Part shown: piece by piece, positions 1-10,610 of the stretch
Position numbering within the stretch: the first letter of the stretch is position 1
Layout: each line of letters begins with the position of its first letter
Assembly (NCBI GenBank): GCA_018268995.1
Contig: JAFDVL010000030.1
Location: 73,356 to 137,355 of the forward strand
DNA: 64,000 bases
Direction: 5' to 3'
DNA from: Acidobacteriota bacterium
Lineage (GTDB): Bacteria; Acidobacteriota; Blastocatellia; RBC074
The notes under the pieces: model-generated
Database searches by the model: none
What the model was told of the DNA's origin: nothing
What the model saw: the letters and a program-made list of their open reading frames with translations, nothing else
Translations under genes and position numbers: made by a program

Positions 1-182
1 TGACCACTGTCTGCCATCACGATCCAGACGCCTGGTTTGCCTTGCCCCGTCAGCGCCGTCGTGAAGTGCGCGGGGGGCGCTCCGGTCTTGTCCTTATCGA
101 AATTGATTTTGGTCTGCGCCGGGGCTGCTGCGACGGCCAGCCACAGCAGCAAAAGAGCAGTTACGATAGGTACAGCTTTCAT
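1..182 (-). CDS. Exported protein, N-terminal fragment
   Basis: Only the first 60 or so residues are in the window; the gene continues past the left edge. It opens with MKAVPIVTALLLLWLAVAAA, a clear Sec signal peptide, with likely cleavage after the following PAQ. The mature part begins TKINFDKDKTGAPPAHFTTA. This opening resembles secreted concanavalin-fold (DUF1080-like) proteins common in acidobacteria, but too little is present to assign a family. The start is the ATG at 182, just upstream of the hydrophobic stretch. It is transcribed in the same direction as the phosphatase-like gene beginning at 735. Confidence 0.6.
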   Translation of the reverse strand, partial: MKAVPIVTALLLLWLAVAAAPAQTKINFDKDKTGAPPAHFTTALTGQGKPGVWIVMADSG

Positions 183-204
183 CGCATTTTTCCTTCAATT
201 CAGA

Positions 205-735
205 TCAGCGTTTGGCCTTCTTTTTTCCTTTTGCTGGTGCTTCCTTCTTCGCCAGTTCATCCACCAAGCTTTGCACTCTTTTCACAATGTCGTCGCGCGC
301 TACCGCGTAGTTTTCGCTGACCGATGGCACGCCTTCCCATTCCGCGACTTTTTCGGCGACAGCCTCTTTGCCAGGCAAGGCACAGCCGAGCGTAACAATC
401 GTCGTAGCCGCATCCATATCCTGTTTCGTGACCCGTTGCGGTTTCCCCGCTGGCGTCTTCAGACCGTCTTGCGCAAGACCTTTTTCTGCGACGGGAGCAA
501 TTGCCGCATCGGGGTTGGTGCCGCGAAAAACGGCGCGGTACTTCAGCTTGCGTTCTTGCGCCAGCTTGTCGAAGTACGCTGCTGCGATCACGCTTTTCGC
601 CGCGCCGTGTTCACAGATGAAAAGGATCGAGGGCGTCTTTTCGCGCGCCGCTTGTTTTTTCGCCGTTTGGCTGTAAGAAGGCAGCGCCGCAAGCGCAAGC
701 ATCACTGTTATCAAGCCCCATCGTAAAAATCGCAT
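205..735 (-). CDS. Exported low-molecular-weight phosphatase-like protein
   Basis: 176 residues. Residues 1-22 form a signal peptide ending in PSYSQ. The mature domain has ILFICEHGAAKSVIAAAYF at about 37-55, which matches the P-loop region of the low-molecular-weight tyrosine phosphatase / arsenate reductase fold. The family signature is C-x5-R-S/T; here it reads C-E-H-G-A-A-K-S, with Lys in place of the catalytic Arg. The C-terminus is Lys-rich (KGKKKAKR). A start at the ATG at 735 fits the signal peptide and a GGAG upstream. It is probably an exported enzyme or binding protein of this fold; whether it is a phosphatase or a reductase cannot be decided, and the R-to-K change leaves activity uncertain. 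Confidence 0.7.
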   Translation of the reverse strand: MRFLRWGLITVMLALAALPSYSQTAKKQAAREKTPSILFICEHGAAKSVIAAAYFDKLAQERKLKYRAVFRGTNPDAAIAPVAEKGLAQDGLKTPAGKPQRVTKQDMDAATTIVTLGCALPGKEAVAEKVAEWEGVPSVSENYAVARDDIVKRVQSLVDELAKKEAPAKGKKKAKR

Positions 736-753
736 ATAGACTCCGAATTTGAA

Positions 754-2928
754 TTAGAAACGAAACGTGTACTGCACCTTGCCAGTAACGCGCGTGCCGA
801 CGCGACGAAAGGTCAGCCCGCCGATCTCCTGTTCCCAGCCTTGATTGAACACCAGAAACAGCTCGTTGCCCGGTTTGAGAATCCAGCGCAGCCGGCTTTG
901 CAAACCGACGTTACGCGATTCGTTGTCGTATTGAATAAAATTCGCCACTGTGAAAAACGGCGAGAACGCATAATCGGCGCGCAACGCCCAAACCCGCGCG
1001 ACGAAGTTTCCTTGTGGCAAGCGGGCAAAGGTTTGATTGACCGTCACACCCGCCTGTAAGTGCGGCGCGAATTTGAAGAGCAATTGTGCCGAAGTCTCAT
1101 CCGCGTGACCGGAATAGTAACTGCCAAACCACCACGTCACAAACGCCTGCACCGGGCGTTTGGGGGCGGTCTCGATTTCCGCACGATAGCGCGTGAAGTG
1201 GTAATCGCCCGCTGGCAACCTGACCTTATCGGCAATTTGAAACGGCACGAAGAGCCGCTCAAACGTGGGAGCCCAATTGAACTCAAAACGGTCGCCCGTA
1301 TTGAATTCCCAGTTGACGGGCGCAGTGAACAACCGCCAGCTTTCGATCTTGCCCAGATCGTTGCGCCGATAGGCCGTGAACTGGAATTCATTGAACATCT
1401 GGCGCACGTTAAGAAACTTTTTCGGACGTGGGTTGAATTCGGTGCGCCAACTGAATTTGTCTATCGCGCGACGTTGCACGAAGCCCAGCGCCGGACTGAA
1501 ATCTTTGCCGACATGGCGGTACTCCGCGTAGCCCCACCAACGATCATTCGGATAACTGGCAATCACGCCGAACGACGTATCATCGCCCGTTAAACCCGTG
1601 CGCGAAGTTTTGAGCGCGTAAGCATCCACAGCGAAGTTACGCTTGGAGCCAAGAAAATTCGCGGTTGCCAAACGCATATCAGCTCCCAGCGTGCGGCCTG
1701 ATTCCGAGTTGGCGGGATCACCTTCGGTATAAATGCCACCAAAGTACGATTGCTGGAAGGCATTGCGCTTGACCCGCGCCACGAAATAATTTTTGGCTTC
1801 GGTAAACGGCGTAGCACGAGTACGCACTGCCAGCGCCCCGACATCAAAACGTCCTGCTTTCCCCGTCAGTTTTGTCCCCGCGAGAATCGGCACTTCCTGC
1901 CCGTCAAGCAAACCGATGCGGCGGCTGAAAAACGGAATCATTTCCTGTTGCCGCACGACCGAACGCCCGAAATCAAAGACGCCCGCGTTCTCTAAAAAGA
2001 AAGAGCGCTTTTCGGGAAAGAAGAGCGGAAAACGCGTCAGGTTGATTTGCCGGTTGTCTACTTCGGTTTCGGCGAAGTCCGTATTGATGGTCGAAGTGAG
2101 GCGCAAGCCCGGTGTGATGTTGTAAAAAATGTCGCCCCCCACATCGCCTTCAAACCGATCATTACCGCGTTCGTCCTTGATCCAGCGTCCGACGGCGAAC
2201 GGTCGCACATCCAATCCGCGCCCCTGTTCAATTTCCGCAAAACCTGTGAGTTCGCCTGCTTCCGACACTTGCGTGAATTCGACATCCAGGCGCGGCGTCG
2301 CCCAGCGATCTTCCTCGATCTTGCGCACGATGAGGCGCGAGAAATTGAAGCCCCACACGTCCTGTCCAGGATTAAAACTCAAGCTCTTGAAAGGAATCGC
2401 AAACTCCGCACTCCAGCCGTTTGCGGTGCGCCTGGCGCGTACATTCCAGATCGCATTCCAGTTGAAATTGATGGTGCGCTGATTCTCGACAATCAAGCCA
2501 TCTACCAACGCACCTGCCGGATTGGTGGCGAAGTAAAACGCATTGCGCCGGTCGTGAAAGGTGTCGAGCAGGATGGCGACACTGTCGTCAATTTCGAGCG
2601 AAGCGTCGCGCGCCATCTGTGTGCCGACGACTTTGTTTGGTTCCGAGTCATAACACAGCACGCCGATGTACAGTGTGTCCTTATCCTTCAGTACGCGCAC
2701 TTCGGTGCGTTCCGAAGCGGCGCTCTCTGGCTTCGGTTCGCGTTGCTGAATCTCGCCGAGCAGTGGGGCCTGCGCCCAGTCCGGTTCATCCAACAGGCCA
2801 TCTAACGCAATCTTGCCGTTGAGCGGCTCGACCGCAATACGCTTGCCGTTCGGCGTATTGGCGTACACCGGCCACAGCAGCAGGAGCAGCAACGCGGCTG
2901 TTATCGAATGATGTTGGTGATGCTTCAA
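754..2928 (-). CDS. DUF5916 outer-membrane protein with CBM9-like N-terminal domain
   Basis: 724 residues. A signal peptide ([20 protein letters not shown]) is followed by a carbohydrate-binding family 9-like domain, roughly residues 30-230 ([29 protein letters not shown]). The rest is a long beta-strand-rich domain of DUF5916 type, with alternating aromatic residues and a terminal Phe (KVQYTFRF), as expected for an outer-membrane barrel. The start is a TTG at 2928: no ATG lies near the signal peptide. The Shine-Dalgarno-like GAGGG overlaps the stop codon of the superoxide dismutase gene six bases upstream, so the two are probably translationally coupled. Substrate is unknown; the family is common in Acidobacteriota and Bacteroidota. 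Confidence 0.85.
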   Translation of the reverse strand: MKHHQHHSITAALLLLLLWPVYANTPNGKRIAVEPLNGKIALDGLLDEPDWAQAPLLGEIQQREPKPESAASERTEVRVLKDKDTLYIGVLCYDSEPNKVVGTQMARDASLEIDDSVAILLDTFHDRRNAFYFATNPAGALVDGLIVENQRTINFNWNAIWNVRARRTANGWSAEFAIPFKSLSFNPGQDVWGFNFSRLIVRKIEEDRWATPRLDVEFTQVSEAGELTGFAEIEQGRGLDVRPFAVGRWIKDERGNDRFEGDVGGDIFYNITPGLRLTSTINTDFAETEVDNRQINLTRFPLFFPEKRSFFLENAGVFDFGRSVVRQQEMIPFFSRRIGLLDGQEVPILAGTKLTGKAGRFDVGALAVRTRATPFTEAKNYFVARVKRNAFQQSYFGGIYTEGDPANSESGRTLGADMRLATANFLGSKRNFAVDAYALKTSRTGLTGDDTSFGVIASYPNDRWWGYAEYRHVGKDFSPALGFVQRRAIDKFSWRTEFNPRPKKFLNVRQMFNEFQFTAYRRNDLGKIESWRLFTAPVNWEFNTGDRFEFNWAPTFERLFVPFQIADKVRLPAGDYHFTRYRAEIETAPKRPVQAFVTWWFGSYYSGHADETSAQLLFKFAPHLQAGVTVNQTFARLPQGNFVARVWALRADYAFSPFFTVANFIQYDNESRNVGLQSRLRWILKPGNELFLVFNQGWEQEIGGLTFRRVGTRVTGKVQYTFRF

Positions 2929-2934
2929 GCGAAA

Positions 2935-3675
2935 TTACCCTCGCAGCAAGGCCGCTGCTTTTTGCGCGCTCGTGAAGCGGCGATTGACTTCTTCCCAGTT
3001 GATGTTTTGCAGAAACGCATCCACATACTTCGCCGCCGCCGCGCCGTAATCCATGTGATAGGAATGCTCGTACATATCCAGCGCCAACAGCGGACGCGAG
3101 AAGGGCGCATTGTGCATGTGATCCCACGCCCAGTAATTGTGCAGTTCGCCCGTATGGAAGTTATGCGCCAAAATCACCCAGCCCGAACCGCCGCCCAGTG
3201 CGTTGCCTGTCTTTTTGAATTCGGCTTCCCACTGTTCATAGCTGCCCCAAGTTTGCTTGATGGCAGTCAGCACATCACCAGCCGCCTTGCCGTCGCCACC
3301 GAGGTTGCCGAAGTAGATTTCGTGCAACACGACCGAGCCGGTGCGAACGAGTTCTTCGCGTTTGAGATCGCCGTAGACATAAGCGGGCAGGTCTTTGTCA
3401 CTGACCATCGTAGCGAGTCGCTGCTCGACGGCGTTCAGCGCCTTGACTGCGCCCTGATAGTTGTTCTCCCAATGCGATTTGATGAGTTTTTCGGAAATAC
3501 CATTCAGCTTCGTCGCGTCAAATGGCAGCGGCTTGATCTGATGCTGACCACGAAATGCAGCAGCGATAGTGGTCGTCGCTGTTTGTGCAACAACCTCAGT
3601 TGTTCCGGCTATCGTAAGCCCTGCGCCAGCGGTCAGGATGGTTCCCATTGCTTCTCGTCGTGAAAGTTTCTTCAT
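2935..3675 (-). CDS. Superoxide dismutase (Fe/Mn family), exported
   Basis: 246 residues. The N-terminus [20 protein letters not shown] has a twin Arg before a hydrophobic stretch, so it looks like a Tat signal. The Fe/Mn superoxide dismutase fold follows: [16 protein letters not shown] at about 66-80 (first metal-binding His), [13 protein letters not shown] (second His region), [12 protein letters not shown], and [20 protein letters not shown] with the Asp and His that complete the metal site. It should convert superoxide to peroxide and oxygen outside the cytoplasm. A GAGGGAG site precedes the ATG at 3675. The gene sits just upstream of, and probably coupled to, the DUF5916 gene. Metal preference cannot be read reliably. 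Confidence 0.9.
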   Translation of the reverse strand: MKKLSRREAMGTILTAGAGLTIAGTTEVVAQTATTTIAAAFRGQHQIKPLPFDATKLNGISEKLIKSHWENNYQGAVKALNAVEQRLATMVSDKDLPAYVYGDLKREELVRTGSVVLHEIYFGNLGGDGKAAGDVLTAIKQTWGSYEQWEAEFKKTGNALGGGSGWVILAHNFHTGELHNYWAWDHMHNAPFSRPLLALDMYEHSYHMDYGAAAAKYVDAFLQNINWEEVNRRFTSAQKAAALLRG

Positions 3676-3712
3676 TGATTTTCTCCCTCTTCATTGATAG
3701 TTGATCTGCCAA

Positions 3713-3790
3713 GCGAGCAAGCGATCACTTGCTCGCAAGTAGGTTATTGAATCAGCCTTCGGTTCCAGTCCGAAGGCTGGTGTTTTATTT
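3713..3790. terminator. Two hairpins between the efflux operon and the SOD gene
   Basis: A 9-bp hairpin (GCGAGCAAG/CTTGCTCGC, 3713-3736) is followed by a 10-bp hairpin (CAGCCTTCGG/CCGAAGGCTG, 3753-3779) with GTGTTTTATTT after it on the plus strand. Both lie immediately downstream of the adaptor gene, which reads minus. The T-run favours plus-strand termination, but the stems probably also end the efflux transcript. Confidence 0.6.
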
Positions 3791-3799
3791 GTGCCCGGC

Positions 3800-5041
3800 T
3801 TATTTGTTCGCTGTCACGGCTTTCACTATTACCTGAGTACCGGCGCGCAATTCATCCGTGCCCCGCACAGCAATGGCATCGCCTTCCGCTACATCGCCAA
3901 AAATCTCAACCAAATCTTTGCCATCTTTGTTGATCGAAGTGCCGCGCTTCACGTCTACCCATTCGGCGATGTCGTTCTTGATCCGAATGACAAACGTCTT
4001 TTCCGTCGTCGTTGCGACTGCCGAAAGCGGTACAAACAGCGACGGGCGCGGACGATGCGAAGGCCAATTGACTTGGGGGAACATGCCGGGCGCTAATTTC
4101 CTGGTGGGATTGTTCACATCTAATTCCACCGGCATCGTGCGCGTTTTCGGGTCAAGGGAATTGCCGATGCGCGCGATGGCTCCAGCAAACGTTTCGCCGG
4201 GAAATGCTGGCACAGTGAATTCAACGCGCGTGCCTTTTGCTACGCCCGCGAGTTCGGTTTCCGGCACAGCGACCACCAAGCGCAACCGAGTAATTTGTTG
4301 CAAGCGCAGGACGGGTTGCGTCGTACCACCGAGCGCGCCAGGATGCAGAAAGCGTTCGGTGATCCTGCCGGCGAACGGCGCAGCAATTTGCAAATAGCTC
4401 TGATTCACGGCAACCGTGTTGACCGAAGCTCGCGCCGCCTTTTCACTTTCAGTGAGCGCGTTGACTTGCGCGGCGATGGGCTTCTCGGATTCCTGATAAA
4501 ATTTCACGCGCGCCTGATCGGCTTCCATCGTGCGCTGTGCATTTTCGAGTTCGTTACCCGCAATCACACCGGGCGTTGCCGATGCTGCTTTCATGCGATT
4601 GAACGTTGCGGTTGAAGCCGCGAGCTTTGCTTCCGCTTCGAGACGCTGCGCGCGAATGCCCGCGATGCGTGATTCGGCTTCCAGCTTTTGCGCCACAGGC
4701 ACGTTCGTTTTTGCTTCCGCTTCGCCGCGTTGCGCCGCCAATTCTGGTGCAGTCAGCCGCACGAGCACCTGCCCTGTTTTGACTTCCGAGCCACGATCTA
4801 CGCCGATCCACGAGATGAAGCCTTGCACTTTGGGAAATAATTGCACGTCTTGATACGGCTGCAATTCACCGGGCAATCGCAAGTTGCGCGACAACTCCTG
4901 CGAAATCACATTGGTCACGGTGACCGTTGGCTTGGTCGCAGGCGGCGACGCCGTCGTTGGGACGGATTTCACCGTGTTGTTACAGGCTGTGCTGAGCATC
5001 AGTAAAGGAGCAATTATCACGAAGAATGATTTACGGATCAT
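3800..5041 (-). CDS. RND efflux periplasmic adaptor, lipoprotein
   Basis: 413 residues. A lipoprotein signal with lipobox LSTAC places the acylated Cys near residue 20. The membrane-fusion layout follows: a first half-lipoyl segment (PYQDVQLFPKVQGFISWIGV), a coiled-coil hairpin at about 110-200 (AEAKTNVPVAQKLEAESRIA), a second half-lipoyl segment (IAAPFAGRITERFLHPG), then beta-barrel and membrane-proximal domains. It bridges the RND pump and the TolC-like channel. Its ATG overlaps the pump's stop codon by one base (TAATG), so the two are translationally coupled. It is the last gene of the TolC-pump-adaptor series and is followed by terminator-like hairpins. Confidence 0.92.
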   Translation of the reverse strand: MIRKSFFVIIAPLLMLSTACNNTVKSVPTTASPPATKPTVTVTNVISQELSRNLRLPGELQPYQDVQLFPKVQGFISWIGVDRGSEVKTGQVLVRLTAPELAAQRGEAEAKTNVPVAQKLEAESRIAGIRAQRLEAEAKLAASTATFNRMKAASATPGVIAGNELENAQRTMEADQARVKFYQESEKPIAAQVNALTESEKAARASVNTVAVNQSYLQIAAPFAGRITERFLHPGALGGTTQPVLRLQQITRLRLVVAVPETELAGVAKGTRVEFTVPAFPGETFAGAIARIGNSLDPKTRTMPVELDVNNPTRKLAPGMFPQVNWPSHRPRPSLFVPLSAVATTTEKTFVIRIKNDIAEWVDVKRGTSINKDGKDLVEIFGDVAEGDAIAVRGTDELRAGTQVIVKAVTANK

Positions 5042-8000
5042 TAAGCAAACACCTTCTCTTCCGGGGTGAAGTTTTCAGGATGCAGTGAGACGGATTCCGC
5101 CGTTGCTTTCCGCTGGGTGACAGCAAAGAGCAAAGGCAACACGAATAAGACCGTGATGGTGGAAGCCACCAAACCACCAATTACAGCGCGTCCAAGCGGC
5201 GCAGTTTGCTCCCCACCCTCTCCTAACGCCAACGCCATTGGAATCATTCCGGCGATCATGGCGCAGGTGGTCATCAAAATCGGGCGCAACCGTGTGCGGG
5301 CCGCCTCTATTGCAGCAGCAACCGAATCGTGACTTTTTTGCCGCGCTTGTTCGGCGAACGTGACCAGCAAAATGGCATTCGCTGTGGAGACACCAATGGC
5401 CATAATGCCGCCCATAAACGATTGGACGTTGAGCGTCGTTCCTGTCAGCCAAAGCGCCAGGCTCACCCCGGCTAACACGGCAGGCACAGGTGCCACGGTG
5501 ACGAAGGCTATGCGCAAGGATTGAAAATAGGCAGCCAGCAAAAGCAGGATAGCGACAATGGCTAAAAGCAATCCGAGGCCCAAACTGTTGAGCGTATTTT
5601 GCAGCGCGGGAACTTGCCCACGTACATTGACGCTGATGCCTTTGGGCACCTCGCCCGCACGTTGGATGGCCTCATTGACAGCGGCAGAAACAGTACCTAA
5701 ATCTGCCCCCTGAATATTGCCGGTGATGGTCAGCATCCGGGCTTGATTGTAGCGATCAAATTCGCCCTGCATTGAGCCGTAGTTGAGGGCAGCGACATCG
5801 CCGATCATCGGCGTTGCCCCTTTGCCATTGGTGTTGCTGGTGGCCGGGAGGGTTTGCAAATCTTCGATGGAAGAGATGCGGGCCTGCGGAATTTCAACTT
5901 GTACCTGATAAGCCACACCGCTGGCCGGATCGCGCCAGTAGTTCGGTTGCGTGAAGCGACTGGACGAAGTTGCCGCCACGAGCGAGCGTCCCACTTGATC
6001 TACGGTCAGTCCCATTTGCCCCGCGCGTTCCCGATCAATGTTGATGTTGACCGTGGGATAGTCGAGCGGCTGGGCGAACTGCAAATCACGCAGGCTCGAA
6101 ATCTTTTTCATCTCCGCCAGGACTTTTTCCGCGAAACCACGATTGGCCGTCAGATTGGGGCCGCTGAGTGCGACTTCAATGGGTGTCGGTGCGCCAAAGT
6201 TCATGACTTGCGTGACGATGTCACCGGCTTCAAAGGAGAGCGACGTACCAGGCACGACTTTGGCTAATTTTTCGCGCAACCGCTCTTTGAATTCGCTCAG
6301 GCGAATACCGGAGCCGGGCTTCAATTTGACCAACAAAATTGCTTCGTGCGGGCCGCTTGTCCATTGATGAATCGTATTTACCGGGAAGCTGGGTGGTTGC
6401 GTTCCCACATAGCCGATAGTGATTTCGACGTTGTTGTTGGCTTCCTGGCGAATTGTTTTCAGAACATTCAGCGCGATGACTTCCGTGCGTTCTACTCGTG
6501 TGCCTGACGGCGCACGCAAGCGCAGCGAAAATGATCCGGTATCAACATTCGGGAAAATATCGGTGCCAAGTCTGCGACCAATAAAAACAAGGCTCAGCAC
6601 CGTGAGGATGAGGTACGCGACCAGCACAAGCCAGCGCACTTGCATCCCCTTTTCCAGTAAATTCCCAAACCGTTTTTGCGCGCGTTCTTCTTCATGCTTT
6701 TGCGGCTTCAACCACCACGCCGACAAAATCGGGACGAGCGTATTCGATAGGAAATACGAGGCGAGCATGGCAAAGCCGACCGCTAACGACAGCGGCACAA
6801 ACAATGCACGCGATACCCCGACCATCAAAAACGATGGCACGAAAACGGCTAAGATGGAGAGCATCGCCAATAAACGTGGTGTGATAGTTTCTCGTGTGGC
6901 ATTCCAAACCGCGTGGGCTTTGTGTTCACCGCGCGCTAAATGCGAGTGGATGTTTTCAATGGCGACAGTAGATTCGTCCACCAAAATCCCAATCGCTAAC
7001 GCCAGACCGCCCAGTGTCATAATGTTGATGGTTTCGCCTGTAAGCCAGAGGCCAACTAATGCTGCCAACAATGCAACCGGAATGGTGATGACGACAATCA
7101 GGGCGCTCCGCACGTCGCGCAAGAATAACAGCACCATCAAACCTGTCAGAATTGCACCAAGCGCGCCTTCAAACGCTAAGGTACGGACGGAGTTTTTGAC
7201 GTACTGTGACTGATCGAATTCAAAGCCGACTTTGATGTCATCAGGAATTAGCTTTTGAAAATTTGGCACTTCCGCTTTGACGCGATTGACGACATCCAGG
7301 GTAGAGGCTTCAGCGCGCTTCGTGACAGGAATGTACACCGTGCGTCTTTCGTTAATGAGACCATAGCCCGTGAGAATATCGGAACCTAACTCAACCCGTC
7401 CGATGTCGCGCACAAACACCGTCGGGCCGTTGCCCGTGCGAATGGGCAAAGCGGCTAATTCCTGCGGATTGGAGATGATCGAATTGATCGGGGCGAGGCG
7501 CTGCAAATCACCCGTGCGCAGGGTGCCTGCGGGCAAAATCGTGTTGCCTGCGGCGACGGCTTTGACGACTTCTTCGGGCGACATTTGATATTGCCGCAAC
7601 TTATCAGGATCAGCGCGCACGATGACGGTACGTTGATTGCCGCCGAAGGGCGGGGGCGCAGAAACGCCGGGCAAGGTCGAGAATACAGGCCGGACGCGGA
7701 ATAATGCCAAGTCAGAAATCTCGCCTACGTCGCGCGTCTCGCTGGTGAATGTTAAATAGCCAACGGGGACACTGCCGGCGTCATAGCGCACGACAAACGG
7801 CGCGACCGTGCCGGGCGGCATAAAGGCGCGGGAGCGTTCGACATACGATACAACTTGCGCGAGCGCCTGACTCATATCCGTGCCAGGGTGAAAGAAGATT
7901 TTCACCAGCCCTGCCCCCTGAATGGATTTGGATTCGACGTGTTCGACGCCGCTGATGTAGAGAAAGTGATACTCGTAATAATTCACGAGGAAACTTTCCA

Positions 8001-8175
8001 TCTGCTGCGGATCCATCCCACCGTAGGGTTGCGCAACGTATACGACGGGCAAGTTCAGATTCGGAAAGGTGTCCACTGACATCCGCGTGAACGCCAGCGA
8101 TGAGAGCAGCGCAATGCCGAGAACAGCAACGAGAATCGTAATCGGGCGACGTAGAGCAGTATTGATGAGCCACAT
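5041..8175 (-). CDS. RND efflux pump, inner-membrane permease (HAE1/AcrB-like)
   Basis: 1044 residues, the normal length for the family. It has TM1 at the N-terminus ([20 protein letters not shown]), a large periplasmic loop, TM2-6 around 340-480, a second periplasmic loop and TM8-12 near the end. TM4 carries [20 protein letters not shown], where the proton-relay acidic pair of AcrB-type pumps is D-E instead of D-D. That is closer to drug/solvent pumps than to heavy-metal (HME) pumps. It should export small molecules by proton antiport together with the adaptor and the TolC-like protein encoded on either side. The start at 8175 has only a weak ribosome site. Substrate is unknown. Confidence 0.92.
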   Translation of the reverse strand: MWLINTALRRPITILVAVLGIALLSSLAFTRMSVDTFPNLNLPVVYVAQPYGGMDPQQMESFLVNYYEYHFLYISGVEHVESKSIQGAGLVKIFFHPGTDMSQALAQVVSYVERSRAFMPPGTVAPFVVRYDAGSVPVGYLTFTSETRDVGEISDLALFRVRPVFSTLPGVSAPPPFGGNQRTVIVRADPDKLRQYQMSPEEVVKAVAAGNTILPAGTLRTGDLQRLAPINSIISNPQELAALPIRTGNGPTVFVRDIGRVELGSDILTGYGLINERRTVYIPVTKRAEASTLDVVNRVKAEVPNFQKLIPDDIKVGFEFDQSQYVKNSVRTLAFEGALGAILTGLMVLLFLRDVRSALIVVITIPVALLAALVGLWLTGETINIMTLGGLALAIGILVDESTVAIENIHSHLARGEHKAHAVWNATRETITPRLLAMLSILAVFVPSFLMVGVSRALFVPLSLAVGFAMLASYFLSNTLVPILSAWWLKPQKHEEERAQKRFGNLLEKGMQVRWLVLVAYLILTVLSLVFIGRRLGTDIFPNVDTGSFSLRLRAPSGTRVERTEVIALNVLKTIRQEANNNVEITIGYVGTQPPSFPVNTIHQWTSGPHEAILLVKLKPGSGIRLSEFKERLREKLAKVVPGTSLSFEAGDIVTQVMNFGAPTPIEVALSGPNLTANRGFAEKVLAEMKKISSLRDLQFAQPLDYPTVNINIDRERAGQMGLTVDQVGRSLVAATSSSRFTQPNYWRDPASGVAYQVQVEIPQARISSIEDLQTLPATSNTNGKGATPMIGDVAALNYGSMQGEFDRYNQARMLTITGNIQGADLGTVSAAVNEAIQRAGEVPKGISVNVRGQVPALQNTLNSLGLGLLLAIVAILLLLAAYFQSLRIAFVTVAPVPAVLAGVSLALWLTGTTLNVQSFMGGIMAIGVSTANAILLVTFAEQARQKSHDSVAAAIEAARTRLRPILMTTCAMIAGMIPMALALGEGGEQTAPLGRAVIGGLVASTITVLFVLPLLFAVTQRKATAESVSLHPENFTPEEKVFA

Positions 8176-8228
8176 AAATTGAGAGGTAGCTGATAGGCGG
8201 TAGTGAACAACTACTGACTATCGCCTGT

Positions 8229-9614
8229 TCATTTCAGTAAATCCAGAAAGGGTTGTAGATCGCCATTCGCTTTCGCCTGTGCGAGCCATGCCCGCCACAC
8301 GCTCAGCGTGGCCAACCCCATTTCGACCTCGGCCTGTACCAACAGGCGTTGGGCTTCAGCGACTTCTGTGATGGTTGCCAGTTCCGCCTGATAGCGCGCC
8401 CTGATCCGAAGCTCCGTTTCCTGCGCAGCCTTGAGTTGCAGCGGCGCGTTCACCGCAAATTTGCGGGCGGCGTCCAGTAGGGCTTTCGCTTTCGCCTCAT
8501 TGCCTTTCAGTCGTTGCAGTGTCTGGTCATAGCGTGCTTGCTCTGCGGTGTAATTGGCATCTTCAATCTTCTTCTTTACCCGTAATCCAAAGATTTCTGT
8601 GGGCGAAAAACTCAGTGTTAACCCTGTCGCCCAATTCGCGGTGTCGGGATAAAAGCCGCGCGTGTATTTCAGACTACCATCCACTGATGCCCCACTCCCG
8701 CGCGCGAAAAGAGCAGATTGCCAATTGAATTTGGGATAGTAGCTGTGTGCCAAAATATTCTGGCGGGCGCGGACTGTCGCCAGGACTGATTGCTGCGACA
8801 ACGCCAACGGATGCTGTGCCACATCGGTCACAGGAACCAGTGGCTTGTCGGGCGGCAATTCCAGCAACGGCCCAGCGTCAAGCACGAGGGTTGCACCTGC
8901 ATGTCCGACCGCTTCAGCTAACGTGGCACGAGCGAGAGCAGCATTTTGTTCGGCTTGGATGAGTTGATTATGCGCAGCCGCTAATTCAGCATCGGCACGT
9001 GATGCGTCTGCGCCAGGGCGCAATTGATTGTCCACGAGGACATGAACGGCTTGCGAGAAAATCTTCAACCGTTCGACATTAGCTTGCACAATACGGATGG
9101 CTTGATCCGAGGCGAGGCAGGCGAGGAAGGCGTCCGCCGCTGTTGCGGCAACATCCAGCTTTGTCACAGCGATGTTGGAATTTGCTTGATTGCTGGCTGC
9201 CTGTGCTAATCCCACCGTTGCCTTGCGTTGCCCGAAATCAAACGGCTCCCACGAAACCAACACGCCTGTCGCGCTGCCAAATGTGCTGGCAAAACTGCCT
9301 GTGCCGAGGGCCGGGCCGGAAATCGCCGGAATCGTAGCTTGTGGCAAGAGCAACCCAAAGACATTGTTCCGACTCGCCAGGTTTTGTTGCCAGAGGAAAT
9401 CTACTTTCGGTTGCAGCGCCACGCGCGCGAGATCAACCCCTGCAATGGCAGATTGTGCTTGTGCTTGAGCCGCGCGAATGGCGGGATAATTTTGGAGCGC
9501 GCGTTCGACGGCTGATTGCAAACTGATGGATGACTGCGTAACTTCTTGCCCTCTTGCTGACACCGCATATAGCAAAAAGCCAAGTAGCGCTACTCTCGTG
9601 ATCGCCTTATTCAA
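8229..9614 (-). CDS. TolC-family outer-membrane efflux protein
   Basis: About 461 residues. I place the start at TTG 9614, not at the upstream ATG at 9653, because TAAGGAG lies nine bases before this TTG and the signal peptide (LNKAITRVALLGFLLYAVSA) begins there; the longer form would overlap the preceding VWFA gene. It has the two long helical repeats of TolC proteins (SAVERALQNYPAIRAAQAQA; LKAAQETELRIRARYQAEL) and a central SWEPFDFGQRKATVGLAQA. It forms the outer-membrane duct for the RND pump downstream. The gap to the pump gene is 53 bp, so they are probably co-transcribed. Confidence 0.9.
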   Translation of the reverse strand: MNKAITRVALLGFLLYAVSARGQEVTQSSISLQSAVERALQNYPAIRAAQAQAQSAIAGVDLARVALQPKVDFLWQQNLASRNNVFGLLLPQATIPAISGPALGTGSFASTFGSATGVLVSWEPFDFGQRKATVGLAQAASNQANSNIAVTKLDVAATAADAFLACLASDQAIRIVQANVERLKIFSQAVHVLVDNQLRPGADASRADAELAAAHNQLIQAEQNAALARATLAEAVGHAGATLVLDAGPLLELPPDKPLVPVTDVAQHPLALSQQSVLATVRARQNILAHSYYPKFNWQSALFARGSGASVDGSLKYTRGFYPDTANWATGLTLSFSPTEIFGLRVKKKIEDANYTAEQARYDQTLQRLKGNEAKAKALLDAARKFAVNAPLQLKAAQETELRIRARYQAELATITEVAEAQRLLVQAEVEMGLATLSVWRAWLAQAKANGDLQPFLDLLK

Positions 9615-9627
9615 CTTTGGTTTCTCC

Positions 9628-10578
9628 TTATTCGGAATTTCCGTTGGCGGCATAATAACCAGCCTTGGCCCGCACGGTTAGTTTCGACATTCCTGGCGGT
9701 GGAGTAACGCGCACACGAAGCCTGCGCCAGCGTCCATCACGTTGTTCATTGCTCGAAATGTAACCGAGGCTGTACTGCTGTCTCAGTTCAAGAGAGATGC
9801 GCGCGGCTATCTCTTCCAATTCAGCCGCCGAGTTGGGGAAAAAAGCCCGACCACCGGTCAATCTGGCAATTTCTTCAAGAATAATCCGGCTCCAGGCCGG
9901 AAAGTCCCCGTCGCTGAATGCCACCCCGATACCCAGGCAATAGACTTGTACCTCGGCTTCTTTGAGTAGCTTGCGCAACTCGCCGTAAGCGTAATGCGAC
10001 TTGTTGTCCTCACCGTCCGAGATTATGAGCAAGACGCGCTTGCGATGGCGGCCCAGCTTGACCTTTTCTATCCCCAGGTAAACAGCATCGTAGAGTGCCG
10101 TGTTCCCGCGCGCTTCGGCGCAGCCAAGCCTGCTAACGAGTGCGTCTCCATCAGTGAAATCAGCCAGGAGATCAACCTGGTGATTGAAACCGACCAGAAA
10201 GAAATCGTCATCCTTGTGGCAGGTGTCAATAAACGCTTGGAGTGCTGCGTGGGACTGCTTGAGCTTCCCTTTCATACTCCCAGAATGATCGAAAATAATG
10301 CCCACACTAAGTGGCGCATCCTCGACCTTGAAATAGGCGATCTGCTGTCTACTTTTATCCTCGAAGACTTCAAATTGCGTGCGCTCCAGTCCTGGCACGG
10401 CGTGTTGTTGCTGATCCGTGACAGAAACGGTGAAGTTAACCACCTCTGTTTTTACCTTGATAGATGCGACCTGTGTGTGGGCGTTTCTGGCCGTTCTCCC
10501 AAACAAAACTGGCTGCCCACTTAGCAGTAGCAACTGGCTATTGACAATCAGCAGCAGAATCCGACAGACCAACCTCAT
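9628..10578 (-). CDS. Acidobacterial-type VWFA domain protein, exported
   Basis: 316 residues with an N-terminal hydrophobic segment, then an Ig-like strand region (VNFTVSVTDQQQHAVPGLER, about 48-67) and a von Willebrand A domain. The metal-binding MIDAS is visible as D-H-S-G-S at 97-101 (IIFDHSGSMKG). LLIISDGEDNKSHYAYGELR provides a later acidic MIDAS residue. The pattern matches the VWFA-related family first described in acidobacteria. It probably mediates protein contacts in the periplasm or at the cell surface. The ATG at 10578 has AAGGAG upstream. It lies between the two-component system and the efflux genes on the same strand, so it may belong to the same regulon, but its role is unknown. 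Confidence 0.85.
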   Translation of the reverse strand: MRLVCRILLLIVNSQLLLLSGQPVLFGRTARNAHTQVASIKVKTEVVNFTVSVTDQQQHAVPGLERTQFEVFEDKSRQQIAYFKVEDAPLSVGIIFDHSGSMKGKLKQSHAALQAFIDTCHKDDDFFLVGFNHQVDLLADFTDGDALVSRLGCAEARGNTALYDAVYLGIEKVKLGRHRKRVLLIISDGEDNKSHYAYGELRKLLKEAEVQVYCLGIGVAFSDGDFPAWSRIILEEIARLTGGRAFFPNSAAELEEIAARISLELRQQYSLGYISSNEQRDGRWRRLRVRVTPPPGMSKLTVRAKAGYYAANGNSE

Positions 10579-10610
10579 CTGCTATTCTCCTTAGTCTGAA
10601 TTCCCATTTC

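Noticed and set aside
2047..2805. 252-residue plus-strand frame
   Set aside because: Antisense to the well-supported DUF5916 gene, with Arg/His/Ala-biased composition typical of an antisense shadow.
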